Positions 1 to 6,824 of a stretch of DNA of 9,352 bases are shown one piece after another (the first letter of the stretch is position 1; every line of letters starts with the position of its first letter). The notes under the pieces are model-generated. The model was not told the origin of the DNA. It made no database searches and saw only the letters and a list, made by a program, of their open reading frames with translations. Source of the DNA: Pseudomonadota bacterium. Its GTDB lineage: Bacteria; Pseudomonadota; Alphaproteobacteria; Rhizobiales; Aestuariivirgaceae. The stretch spans positions 1 through 9,352 of the forward strand of contig JAEKFU010000687.1 in the NCBI GenBank assembly GCA_016522385.1, written 5' to 3'. A program made the translations under genes and the position numbers.

Positions 1-1618
1 TCAAGAAGATGGTCACCTTGCTGCAATGGCCGATGAGACCGGGTATCCGGTACTCATCAAGGCGGTCGCCGGCGGTGGCGGCCGCGGCATGCGCCGGGTT
101 GAAAAAGCCAAACAGTTTAGTGACGCATTGGCGGCATGCCGGCGAGAGGCTGAAGCTGCATTTGGCGATGGCCGTGTGTTGATCGAGCGGTTTGTTTCAG
201 CACCGCGCCACATCGAAGTTCAGGTGTTCGCAGACGGTGAGGGGAACTGCCTGCATCTGTTCGAGCGCGACTGTTCCATGCAGCGGCGGCATCAGAAGGT
301 GATCGAAGAAGCGCCGGCGCCCGGCATGCCGGAAAAGATGCGTAAGACGATGTGTGCTGCGGCGGTCAACGCGGCCAAGGCAGTCGGTTACCGGGGCGCC
401 GGCACAGTTGAGTTCATCGCCGACAGTGCTGATGGTCTCAGGGCGGACCGGTTCTATTTCATGGAAATGAACACACGCCTGCAGGTGGAGCACCCGGTGA
501 GCGAGGCGATCACCGGTATTGATCTCGTCGATTGGCAGTTCCGTATTGCCGCCGGCGAAGCCTTGCCGGTTCAACAAAATGAAATCGCGATCATCGGACA
601 TGCCATAGAGGCGCGGATATATGCCGAAGATCCCAATTCCGGTTTCCTACCGCAGTCCGGCCAATTGCACGTACTGAGCTGGCCAAATCAACGAGATGGC
701 CTAAGGATCGATACCGGAGTTGAACAGGGTTCGGTGATCTCGGCATACTACGATCCGATGATTGCCAAGATGATTGTTCATGGCAGCTCGCGTGAAAAGG
801 CCATTGCCGGATTGAGACAAGCAATTGCCGAATGCACGATTTTGGGCGTGCGATCGAACCTGGAGTTCAGTCACCGCCTGATAAGCCTGCCCGAATTCAT
901 CGCGGCGGATTTCGATACCAGTTTCATCGATCAGCATACGGCGCATTTGTGCGAGGCGGAAATGCCGGTGCAGGCCGTCATTGTCGCGGCCGAAAGCTGG
1001 CTGCAGTTCTTGCTGGGTGGGACAGGTTCGCCATCGTCCGTCTGGCATCAACTGCGTGGTTGGGCGTTGTTGGGCTTGCCGCGCCGGGACTGCCTTCATC
1101 TCAGGATCAATTCCAAGGATGTGGAAGTGCACATCAACTGGGAAGACGGGATACGCCATTATGCGATCAATGATGGTCAGCGAGAAGTGACCGGCTCCGT
1201 CAGTGAATCCACAGTGCAGAACAGCCGGCTGATCTGCATTGTGGATGAGCAGCCGATCGAGGCCTGCATGTGGTCTGACGCAAAGACCAGACATGTGATC
1301 TTGTCTGCTTGTGGAGTTCATTGCGATATTGTCGAGCAGGACATGCTGAACCGTGCTGAGGATGCCGGCGCGGCCAGCGCCAGCCTGACGGCACCGATGT
1401 CTGGCCGAATAATTCGTCTAGTGGCCGTGGCCGGTCAGCACGTCGCCAAGGGCGAGCAGCTTGCGGTTCTGGAGGCCATGAAGATGGAGCACATTTTGAC
1501 CGCCGGCTTCGATGGAACTGTGCAAATGGTCGGTGCAGCCGAGGGCGAGCAGGTGCAAGAAGGCCAAATCATCCTCGTCCTGGCTAGCGATGAACAGGTT
1601 CAGGACGCCGCAGTTTGA
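1..1618 (+). CDS. mccA: 3-methylcrotonyl-CoA carboxylase alpha subunit (biotin carboxylase + biotin carrier), 5' end off the window
   Basis: Biotinylated subunit of an acyl-CoA carboxylase, which carboxylates biotin with ATP and bicarbonate and carries it to a separate carboxyltransferase subunit. The frame is open to the left edge (codons start at base 2). The ATG at base 26 is internal, because the eight residues before it already fit the family; roughly 135-140 N-terminal residues are missing. Counting from that ATG, the ATP-grasp glycine loop GGGGRGMR is at 16-23, the biotin-carboxylase catalytic stretch EMNTRLQVEH at 147-156, and the biotin-accepting lysine of EAMKMEH at 486, near the C-terminus. 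The stretch between about 320 and 440 would be the BT linker domain. The phrases RDCSMQRRHQK and ITGIDLVDWQ favour methylcrotonyl- (or geranyl-) CoA carboxylase over propionyl- or acetyl-CoA carboxylase. Pseudomonas calls it liuD. No carboxyltransferase gene lies downstream; it would have to be upstream. The carboxylase class is certain; the substrate is inferred. Confidence 0.9.
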   Translation, partial: QEDGHLAAMADETGYPVLIKAVAGGGGRGMRRVEKAKQFSDALAACRREAEAAFGDGRVLIERFVSAPRHIEVQVFADGEGNCLHLFERDCSMQRRHQKVIEEAPAPGMPEKMRKTMCAAAVNAAKAVGYRGAGTVEFIADSADGLRADRFYFMEMNTRLQVEHPVSEAITGIDLVDWQFRIAAGEALPVQQNEIAIIGHAIEARIYAEDPNSGFLPQSGQLHVLSWPNQRDGLRIDTGVEQGSVISAYYDPMIAKMIVHGSSREKAIAGLRQAIAECTILGVRSNLEFSHRLISLPEFIAADFDTSFIDQHTAHLCEAEMPVQAVIVAAESWLQFLLGGTGSPSSVWHQLRGWALLGLPRRDCLHLRINSKDVEVHINWEDGIRHYAINDGQREVTGSVSESTVQNSRLICIVDEQPIEACMWSDAKTRHVILSACGVHCDIVEQDMLNRAEDAGAASASLTAPMSGRIIRLVAVAGQHVAKGEQLAVLEAMKMEHILTAGFDGTVQMVGAAEGEQVQEGQIILVLASDEQVQDAAV

Positions 1619-1970
1619 GCCTGAATGCAAGATCCTCCGCTGTCGGCCCTTGATCGGGAAAGCAATCTTCAGGTTGGTGCACAATTCGACGAATTTGCCG
1701 TTTTAGGCGCCACCTTCAAAGTCCTGAACGCACACGCTTTCGATCTTGTCGATGGTTGCGTCGACCCGATCTGCGCCTTATTGAACGGCACCCTCGATAG
1801 ACTCTTGCGCACTGGATGTGTGTTCGACGAGTTTGTGACTGGCCTGATGTTGCTGCGGGATATCGGTTAAGAGGCCGGGGAAAACGGGCAAGCGGCCCTC
1901 CTCATCTGACCTTAAAGGGGGCATAGTGGTCGCCGAATAGGGAAGACAAGAGATTGACGGTTAGGCGGTC
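1619..1970. other. 352-bp gap without a convincing gene; possible minus-strand gene relic
   Basis: Two frames mirror each other here. On the plus strand, 1625-1870 is an open frame of 81 codons with no recognisable domain, no clear ribosome binding site, and two TTA leucine codons, which are rare in this GC-rich sequence. On the minus strand, the exactly codon-aligned frame from an ATG at 1924-1922 reads as a plausible charged, amphipathic polypeptide (for example HKLVEHTSSAQESIEGAV, then GADRVDATIDKIESV, then DFEGGA), broken by two TAA codons at the same places. That pattern would fit a decayed small minus-strand gene, but a chance shadow or plain non-coding DNA is also possible. I cannot name a family for either reading. 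Confidence 0.4.
1871..1900. terminator. possible hairpin downstream of mccA
   Basis: GAGGCCG (1871-1877) can pair with CGGCCCTC (1893-1900) with one bulged C, around a 15-base loop. It begins directly after the TAA that closes the 81-codon frame, about 250 bp beyond the mccA stop. There is no T-run on either side, so it is not a classical intrinsic terminator. It might be a factor-dependent or processing structure, or chance in GC-rich DNA. Confidence 0.25.
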
Positions 1971-2387
1971 GTGGCGTTGCACTTGATCAAATTGTGTGTT
2001 GGCGTAAACGATGTCCAGGAACAGGTGGACTGGCAACAGCGGCGCTTGCGCGAGGAAGGCAGGGTCTATCACGTCACCCGCATGATGCCGCGCCGTCGCG
2101 ATGAAATCCTTGCCGGCGGCTCGCTGTACTGGGTCATTCGGGCAATGATCATCGTGCGCCAGAGAATTGCAGATATAGAGCCGTTTACGGACGAAGATGG
2201 CATCAACCGCTGCCGGCTGGTGTTTGATCCCGAACTGGTCCTGGTACGTCCTGTGCCTCGGCGGGCCTTCCAAGGTTGGCGCTACCTGCGCGACGAAGAC
2301 GCACCGCCGGACCTTGGCAGGCAGGGTGATGTGGATGGACTGCCTGCCAAGATGCGCCACGAGCTTGCGGAACTGGGGTTGCTGTGA
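1971..2387 (+). CDS. DUF1489 family conserved protein
   Basis: A 138-residue soluble protein that I recognise as the alphaproteobacterial DUF1489 family, whose biochemical role is not known to me. Family-like features are the opening MALHLIKLCVG, the segment HVTRMMPRRRDEILAGGSLYW (about 34-54), IRCR-type charge around 78-82, FDPELVLVRPVPRRAFQGWRYL (split over about 85-106) and the DAPPDL motif (110-115). Length equals the family norm of about 140 residues, so it appears complete. The start is GTG at 1971: an in-frame TAG sits at 1962-1964, so no start further upstream is possible, and the conserved N-terminus begins exactly there. The Shine-Dalgarno sequence is weak. There is no signal peptide or membrane segment. 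It runs in the same direction as mccA but 350 bp away, so a shared transcript is doubtful. The many basic and aromatic residues would allow nucleic-acid binding, but that is only a guess. Confidence 0.85.
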   Translation: MALHLIKLCVGVNDVQEQVDWQQRRLREEGRVYHVTRMMPRRRDEILAGGSLYWVIRAMIIVRQRIADIEPFTDEDGINRCRLVFDPELVLVRPVPRRAFQGWRYLRDEDAPPDLGRQGDVDGLPAKMRHELAELGLL

Positions 2388-2403
2388 GCGCCGAGGTAGA
2401 CCG

Positions 2404-2431
2404 TCTCCCTGGCGAAAGTCGGGATCCGGGG
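2404..2431. repeat. degenerate REP-like palindrome with GAAA loop
   Basis: Bases 2406-2424 fold as TCCC (2406-2409), bulged T, GGC (2411-2413), loop GAAA (2414-2417), GTC (2418-2420), GGGA (2421-2424). This is a seven-pair stem with one G-T pair. The sequence with its GATCC flank closely resembles the widespread proteobacterial intergenic repeat core TCCCGGCGAAAGCCGGGATC, differing at a few positions. When translated in one plus frame it gives the SRDPG phrase often seen in spurious ORFs made of such repeats. It sits between the convergent ends of the DUF1489 gene and panC, a usual site for these elements. No T-run follows, so terminator function is uncertain. Only one copy is seen in this window. 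Confidence 0.5.
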
Positions 2432-2467
2432 AACGCTTGCCGAATTGGTGCCGTATTGCCCTGCTTG

Positions 2468-2481
2468 CCGACTAACGTCGG
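2468..2481. terminator. small stem-loop in the DUF1489/panC convergent gap
   Basis: CCGAC (2468-2472) pairs with GTCGG (2477-2481) around a TAAC tetraloop, about 20 bp past the panC stop in the panC direction. An 11-bp odd palindrome GATCA-A-TGATC (2481-2491) touches it. The stem is short and no T-run follows, so it is at best a weak transcription end for panC. Confidence 0.25.
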
Positions 2482-2500
2482 ATCAATGATCAAATTGAAC

Positions 2501-3349
2501 TCACACTCCAATGTTGTCGATCAGTCGGGTTGTGCCCAGCCAGACTGCAGCGAGCAGTCGGACGGGTTCGTTTGGCGAGCGGATCGTTTCCAGCGTTTCA
2601 GCATTTCTTGCGGTGAAATAATCGATCTTGAAACCGGCTCGGATCAGTCTGCGGCGCGCCGACGCCGTGGCCCTGGCGGGCGCTTTACCCTCCAGTATCG
2701 CGCCGGCCGTATCCGCCAGGCATTGGTGCAGCAGCGGCGCGACGCTACGCTCGGCTGTTGAGAGATAAGTGTTGCGGGACGACATGGCCAGACCGTCGGG
2801 TTCGCGGACAGTTTCAACGCCGATAATGGCGGTGGTGATATCAAGATCGCGGGCCATACGGGTGATCACCTTGAGCTGCTGGTAGTCCTTTTCACCGAAC
2901 ATCGCGTAGTCGCAGCCGGTTTGGATGAATAGTTTTGAAACGATCGTGGCGACACCGTTGAAAAAATGCGGCCTATATTTGTCCTCCAGCTTTACCTTGG
3001 CCGGACCGGCGACACTTACTGTCGTGGCAAAACCTTCCGGGTACATCAGCGAGAGGTCGGGGATGAAGATAAGGCTGGCACCGGCCTGTTTCAGTTTTCG
3101 GGAGTCCCCCTTTTCGTCACGTGGATAGCGGTCGAGGTCCTCGCCTGGTGCGAATTGTTTGGGATTGATGAATATGGTGACGACGACATGATCCGCCAGC
3201 CGCAATCCCTGCCGCACCAGTGTCAGGTGACCTTCGTGCAGCGAACCCATGGTTGGCACCAGTGCCGTGCGCAGGCCTTGGGCGCGCCAGTCGGAGATCT
3301 GGCGGCGAAGCTGATCCAATGCACGTACGGTTCTGGTTCCTGAACGCAT
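2501..3349 (-). CDS. panC: pantothenate synthetase (pantoate--beta-alanine ligase)
   Basis: Catalyses the last step of pantothenate (vitamin B5, CoA precursor) synthesis in the cytoplasm: pantoate + beta-alanine + ATP gives pantothenate + AMP + PPi, through a pantoyl-adenylate. The 282-residue length is normal for the family. Visible landmarks are the N-terminal PTMGSLHEGH with the HxGH nucleotide-binding motif at 38-41, NPKQF at 62-66, the stretch RPHFFNGVATIVSKLF (126-141) lining the pantoate site, FGEKDYQQL (151-159), and DGLAMSSRN (185-193), the KMSKS-like loop. The RPHFF form rather than RPGHF is what I associate with rhizobial enzymes. The ATG is at 3349-3347, preceded on the minus strand by GAAAG six bases upstream as a ribosome binding site. 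panB, often adjacent in other genomes, is not in this window. The gene is divergent from putA and convergent with the DUF1489 gene. I see no lesion. Confidence 0.96.
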   Translation of the reverse strand: MRSGTRTVRALDQLRRQISDWRAQGLRTALVPTMGSLHEGHLTLVRQGLRLADHVVVTIFINPKQFAPGEDLDRYPRDEKGDSRKLKQAGASLIFIPDLSLMYPEGFATTVSVAGPAKVKLEDKYRPHFFNGVATIVSKLFIQTGCDYAMFGEKDYQQLKVITRMARDLDITTAIIGVETVREPDGLAMSSRNTYLSTAERSVAPLLHQCLADTAGAILEGKAPARATASARRRLIRAGFKIDYFTARNAETLETIRSPNEPVRLLAAVWLGTTRLIDNIGV

Positions 3350-3414
3350 CTGCTACTTTCAATGCTTGCCGAGCGAACCGATTTGTCGGCAGTCCTGATT
3401 TCAGCAACTTGTGA

Positions 3415-3427
3415 CGAGGCGGCCTCG
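3415..3427. promoter_or_regulatory. GC-rich dyad in the panC/putA divergent gap
   Basis: CGAGGC and GCCTCG form a perfect 6-bp dyad around one central G. It lies about 65 bp upstream of the panC start and about 140 bp upstream of the putA start, so it could be an operator for either gene. It matches no regulator consensus that I know, and short GC-rich dyads occur by chance in such DNA. Confidence 0.2.
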
Positions 3428-3496
3428 CCTGAGCCCCACCATTCCACATCGGCCCTGGCGCTTCGACCAAATTCTTCGACAAGCCGCCAATTAGTT

Positions 3497-3530
3497 TGTG
3501 TTTTCACACACGCTCGATAAGTCATATTGT
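3497..3530 (+). promoter_or_regulatory. possible putA promoter with TGTGT/ACACA inverted repeat
   Basis: TTTTCA (3501-3506) and TATTGT (3525-3530) are separated by 18 bp and could serve as -35 and -10 elements, placing a transcript start shortly before the ATG at 3570. Overlapping the -35 is a 14-bp inverted repeat, TGTGT (3497-3501) and ACACA (3506-3510). Its position would suit a regulator such as the Lrp-family PutR that controls putA in related bacteria, but it does not clearly match a known site. The match to sigma-70 elements is modest. Confidence 0.3.
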
Positions 3531-3569
3531 AGGGCAAGCAAACATGTCGCTGTGCAGAGATCAGTTGCG

Positions 3570-6500
3570 ATGGCAGAACCTCATCTAAAGACCCGACCCA
3601 CGGTACCAAGCCGGGCTAGCATTGCCGATATGCTAATGCCGGACGAGACGGCGGTTGTTCGTGACCTGCTTGATAAGGCGCGGCTGCCGGTCAAGGAAAC
3701 GACCCGCATTAGCGATCTTGCGCGGCGGTTGGTTGAGGCGGTGCGCAAGGGGCGGCGGCAGAAGGGCGGTGTCGATGAGTTCATGCTTGAGTATTCGCTC
3801 TCCAGCGAGGAAGGCGTGGTGCTGATGTGTCTGGCTGAGGCACTGTTGCGCATTCCGGATGCGGATACGGCCGACAAACTGATTGCAGACAAGATTGGCG
3901 GAAAGCAGTGGGACAGGCATCTGGGCCAATCGGAGTCCTTGTTCGTCAATGCGTCAACATGGGGGTTGATGCTGACGGGCCAGGTCATCGAACTGGGCGG
4001 CTCGGCGACCGAAGATGCTCCGGGGTATCTGAAAAAGCTGGTGGCGCGGTCGGGGGAACCGATCATCCGTCAGGCGATGCGTCACGCTATGCGGATCATG
4101 GGCCGGCAGTTTGTGCTCGGCCGCACGATTGATGAAGCTCTCGGAATTGCAGCGCCGCTGGAAGGCGAGGGATACAGGTTCTCGTTTGACATGCTCGGCG
4201 AGGCAGCGATGACAATGCACGACGCAAATCGCTATTACGCAGCCTATGAGACCGCTCTCAACAACATTGCCAGGCACGCCGGCGCCGGTGGTGAGGTTTA
4301 TTCCCGCCCATCACTGTCGGTGAAACTGTCGGCCTTGCATCCGCGTTATGAAGAAAGAGCGCGGGATCGTGCCATCGATGAACTGCTGCCGCGTGTTCAG
4401 AGCCTTGCCAAACAGGCCAAGATGGCCAATCTCGGGTTGACCATTGATGCCGAAGAGGTTGACCGGCTTGATCTGTCACTTGAACTGTTTGAACGACTTT
4501 GCCTGGATCAATCGTTGGTCGGGTGGGATGGTTTGGGCCTGGCGGTCCAGGCCTATTCCAAGCGCGGTTATCCGGTGCTGGAATGGCTCGCCGGGCTTGC
4601 CGAGGCATCGGGGCGGCGCCTGCCGGTGCGCCTGGTGAAGGGGGCCTATTGGGATACCGAGATCAAACTGGCGCAGGTTTCCGGATTTGATGACTATCCG
4701 TTATTCACCCGAAAGGTCGCAACGGACGTATCCTATCTTGCCTGCGCTCGGTTGATGCTGTCTCGGGACGATGCATTTTACCCGCAGTTTGCAACCCATA
4801 ATGCCCATACGGTGGCGGCCATTTCGGTGATGGCGGGCGATCACGGTGGCTTCGAGTTTCAGCGCCTGCATGGCATGGGCCAAGCGCTTTACGATGCGGT
4901 CGTCGCGAAGGATGCTCTCAACCAGCCATGCCGGATCTATGCGCCGGTCGGCAGTCACGAGGATCTCCTGGCCTATCTGGTCAGGCGGCTTTTGGAGAAC
5001 GGTGCCAATACCTCCTTCGTCAACCGGCTGGCCGATGATGATGCGCCGATTGACGATATAATTGCAGATCCGGTGCAGCGTATCGATGCTATGGAGGTCG
5101 TGCGGCATGCCCATATCGCCATGCCGCGCGATATCTTCGCACCGCGTGCCAATAGCCGCGGGGTACCATTGTGGCACGGCCCGGTGCGCGATGAACTGCG
5201 TGCAGGAATTGACAAGAATCTAGCAGACGGATTTACCGCGTGCGCTATCGTCGATGGCAAGCCGGAGCAGGGTGAGGCGGTCCAGGAGCTGTGCTCGCCA
5301 CACGACAAAGCGATCCAAGTGGGTGCCGTCAGCGATGCAAGCGCCGGTCAGGTCACGCGGGCGCTCGAGTCGTCGTCGGCTTTTCAAGATGAGTGGGACA
5401 AGACAGGCGGGGCGCAGCGCGCGCGCATCCTTGAAAGAGCCGCCGATCTCTATGAACAGAACACCGTGCGGCTGATGGCCTTGCTGGTTCGCGAGGCCGG
5501 CAAGACGCTCGACAATGCGCTTGCTGATCTGCGCGAAGCGGTGGACTTCCTGAGATATTACGCTGCTTTGGCACGTGTTCAATTCGGCGAACCGCAGGTA
5601 CTGCCTGGCCCGACGGGTGAGCGCAACGAGATATCGCTTCACGGCCGTGGTGTGTTCGCTTGCATTTCGCCGTGGAATTTCCCCCTAGCTATTTTTACCG
5701 GACAGATGTCAGCGGCATTGGCCGCGGGGAACACGGTAATTACCAAGCCGGCGGAACAAACACCACTAGTGGCCTTTGAAGCGGTCAAGCTGTTGCATCG
5801 GGCAGGTGTTCCAGGTCCGGCTCTGCAATTGCTGCCAGGCGATGGTGCCCGGCTCGGCAAACTGCTGTTGGCCGAACCGTCGCTCGCCGGCGTCGCCTTC
5901 ACCGGCTCTAACGACACCGCCACACTCATTCACGATGCGCTGGCGGCGCGAGGTGGCCCTATTGTGCCGCTAATCGCTGAAACGGGTGGGATGAATGCAA
6001 TGATTGTCGATTCCTCCGCCCTGCCCGAGCAGGCGGTGCAGGATGTTGTCTGGTCAGCCTTTGACAGTGCCGGTCAGCGCTGTTCAGCAGCACGTATCAT
6101 GTTCGTCCAGACGGATATTGCCGGCCGGCTGATCCCGATGCTGAAAGGTGCAATCGAAGAACTGAGAACCGGCGATCCTTTGGACTATGCGACGGACATC
6201 GGTCCGGTGATCGATGAAGATGCCCGCAGCGTGCTCGAGGCGCATAAGGCAAAGATGGCCGAACAAGCGGTTACGCTGATCGACTGCCCCTTGGGGAAGG
6301 GCACTGGAGGCGGCACCTATGTGGCACCATCAGCCTATCAGCTTGACGACATTTCGATTTTGGACCGGGAAGTCTTCGGTCCGATCCTGCATGTGGTGAC
6401 CTATCAGGCCGACCGGCTGAATGCGGTGTGCGAGGCAATCAACAATACCGGCTACGGTCTGACGCTTGGTCTTCATACCCGGATCGAGAGTACGGTAGCG

Positions 6501-6731
6501 CAGGTGCGCGCGCGCATGCGGGTTGGTAACATGTATGTCAACCGCAACCAGATTGGTGCGGTTGTCGGATCGCAACCGTTCGGTGGTGAAGGTCTGTCCG
6601 GGACCGGACCCAAAGCGGGCGGGCCACATTACTTGCAACGGTTTGCTACGGAGCGCGTACTTTCGGTGGATACCACGGCATCAGGCGGAAATGCGGCACT
6701 CATGGCGCTGTCTCCTGGCGAGCGGCCGTGA
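3570..6731 (+). CDS. putA: bifunctional proline dehydrogenase / L-glutamate gamma-semialdehyde dehydrogenase
   Basis: Oxidises proline to glutamate in two steps: FAD-dependent proline dehydrogenase, then NAD-dependent aldehyde dehydrogenase, with the intermediate channelled inside the protein. From the ATG at 3570 it has 1053 residues. An N-terminal helical arm leads into the proline dehydrogenase barrel, with FSFDMLGEAA at about 204, LTIDAEEVDRLDLSLELFE, RLVKGAYWDTE at 354 and YAPVGSHEDLLAYLVRRLLENG. The aldehyde dehydrogenase half follows, with SPWNFPLAIF, FTGS, the catalytic-region glutamate of AETGGMN at 804, the nucleophile cysteine of GQRCSA at 838, EVFGPI, and the C-terminal QPFGGEGLSGTGPKAGG. 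The reading frame is open back to a GTG at 3498, but those 24 extra residues have no family character and overlap the likely promoter, so ATG 3570 is preferred. There is no ribbon-helix-helix domain, so it should not repress its own gene. It also lacks the extra C-terminal domain of longer PutA types. All key residues seen are intact. Confidence 0.96.
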   Translation: MAEPHLKTRPTVPSRASIADMLMPDETAVVRDLLDKARLPVKETTRISDLARRLVEAVRKGRRQKGGVDEFMLEYSLSSEEGVVLMCLAEALLRIPDADTADKLIADKIGGKQWDRHLGQSESLFVNASTWGLMLTGQVIELGGSATEDAPGYLKKLVARSGEPIIRQAMRHAMRIMGRQFVLGRTIDEALGIAAPLEGEGYRFSFDMLGEAAMTMHDANRYYAAYETALNNIARHAGAGGEVYSRPSLSVKLSALHPRYEERARDRAIDELLPRVQSLAKQAKMANLGLTIDAEEVDRLDLSLELFERLCLDQSLVGWDGLGLAVQAYSKRGYPVLEWLAGLAEASGRRLPVRLVKGAYWDTEIKLAQVSGFDDYPLFTRKVATDVSYLACARLMLSRDDAFYPQFATHNAHTVAAISVMAGDHGGFEFQRLHGMGQALYDAVVAKDALNQPCRIYAPVGSHEDLLAYLVRRLLENGANTSFVNRLADDDAPIDDIIADPVQRIDAMEVVRHAHIAMPRDIFAPRANSRGVPLWHGPVRDELRAGIDKNLADGFTACAIVDGKPEQGEAVQELCSPHDKAIQVGAVSDASAGQVTRALESSSAFQDEWDKTGGAQRARILERAADLYEQNTVRLMALLVREAGKTLDNALADLREAVDFLRYYAALARVQFGEPQVLPGPTGERNEISLHGRGVFACISPWNFPLAIFTGQMSAALAAGNTVITKPAEQTPLVAFEAVKLLHRAGVPGPALQLLPGDGARLGKLLLAEPSLAGVAFTGSNDTATLIHDALAARGGPIVPLIAETGGMNAMIVDSSALPEQAVQDVVWSAFDSAGQRCSAARIMFVQTDIAGRLIPMLKGAIEELRTGDPLDYATDIGPVIDEDARSVLEAHKAKMAEQAVTLIDCPLGKGTGGGTYVAPSAYQLDDISILDREVFGPILHVVTYQADRLNAVCEAINNTGYGLTLGLHTRIESTVAQVRARMRVGNMYVNRNQIGAVVGSQPFGGEGLSGTGPKAGGPHYLQRFATERVLSVDTTASGGNAALMALSPGERP

Positions 6732-6759
6732 TTTGCAGGCTGATCTTTTCCGCGGCGCT

Positions 6760-6783
6760 GATAATCCCTATCTTTAGATTATC
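6760..6783. promoter_or_regulatory. AT-rich inverted repeat between putA and the vWA gene
   Basis: GATAATC (6760-6766) and GATTATC (6777-6783) are perfect inverted copies separated by 10 bp. The AT-rich arms stand out in this GC-rich DNA, 29 bp past the putA stop and 41 bp before the vWA ATG. With no T-run and a weak stem it is a poor terminator. The size and symmetry suit a dimeric regulator's operator for the downstream pair. This is inference from one site. Confidence 0.35.
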
Positions 6784-6824
6784 GACTGCCGACCCTAGAA
6801 AGAGAATGCTCATGAGGCTACCGG

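Noticed and set aside
701..1321. 206-codon minus-strand ORF
   Set aside because: Antisense shadow inside the carboxylase gene; no domain character.
1625..1870. 81-codon plus-strand ORF after mccA
   Set aside because: No recognisable domain, no ribosome binding site, two rare TTA codons, and it mirrors a minus-strand frame; not supportable as a gene.
1902..2360. 152-codon minus-strand ORF
   Set aside because: Shadow lying opposite the DUF1489 gene, whose conserved motifs are clear on the plus strand.
2384..2761. Plus-strand ORF starting in a GTGA overlap with the DUF1489 stop
   Set aside because: The overlap looks like coupling, but the ORF runs through a REP-like hairpin (giving its SRDPG phrase) and then antisense to panC.
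3498..3569. 24-residue N-terminal extension of PutA
   Set aside because: Overlaps the likely promoter and lacks family similarity; the ATG at 3570 is preferred.
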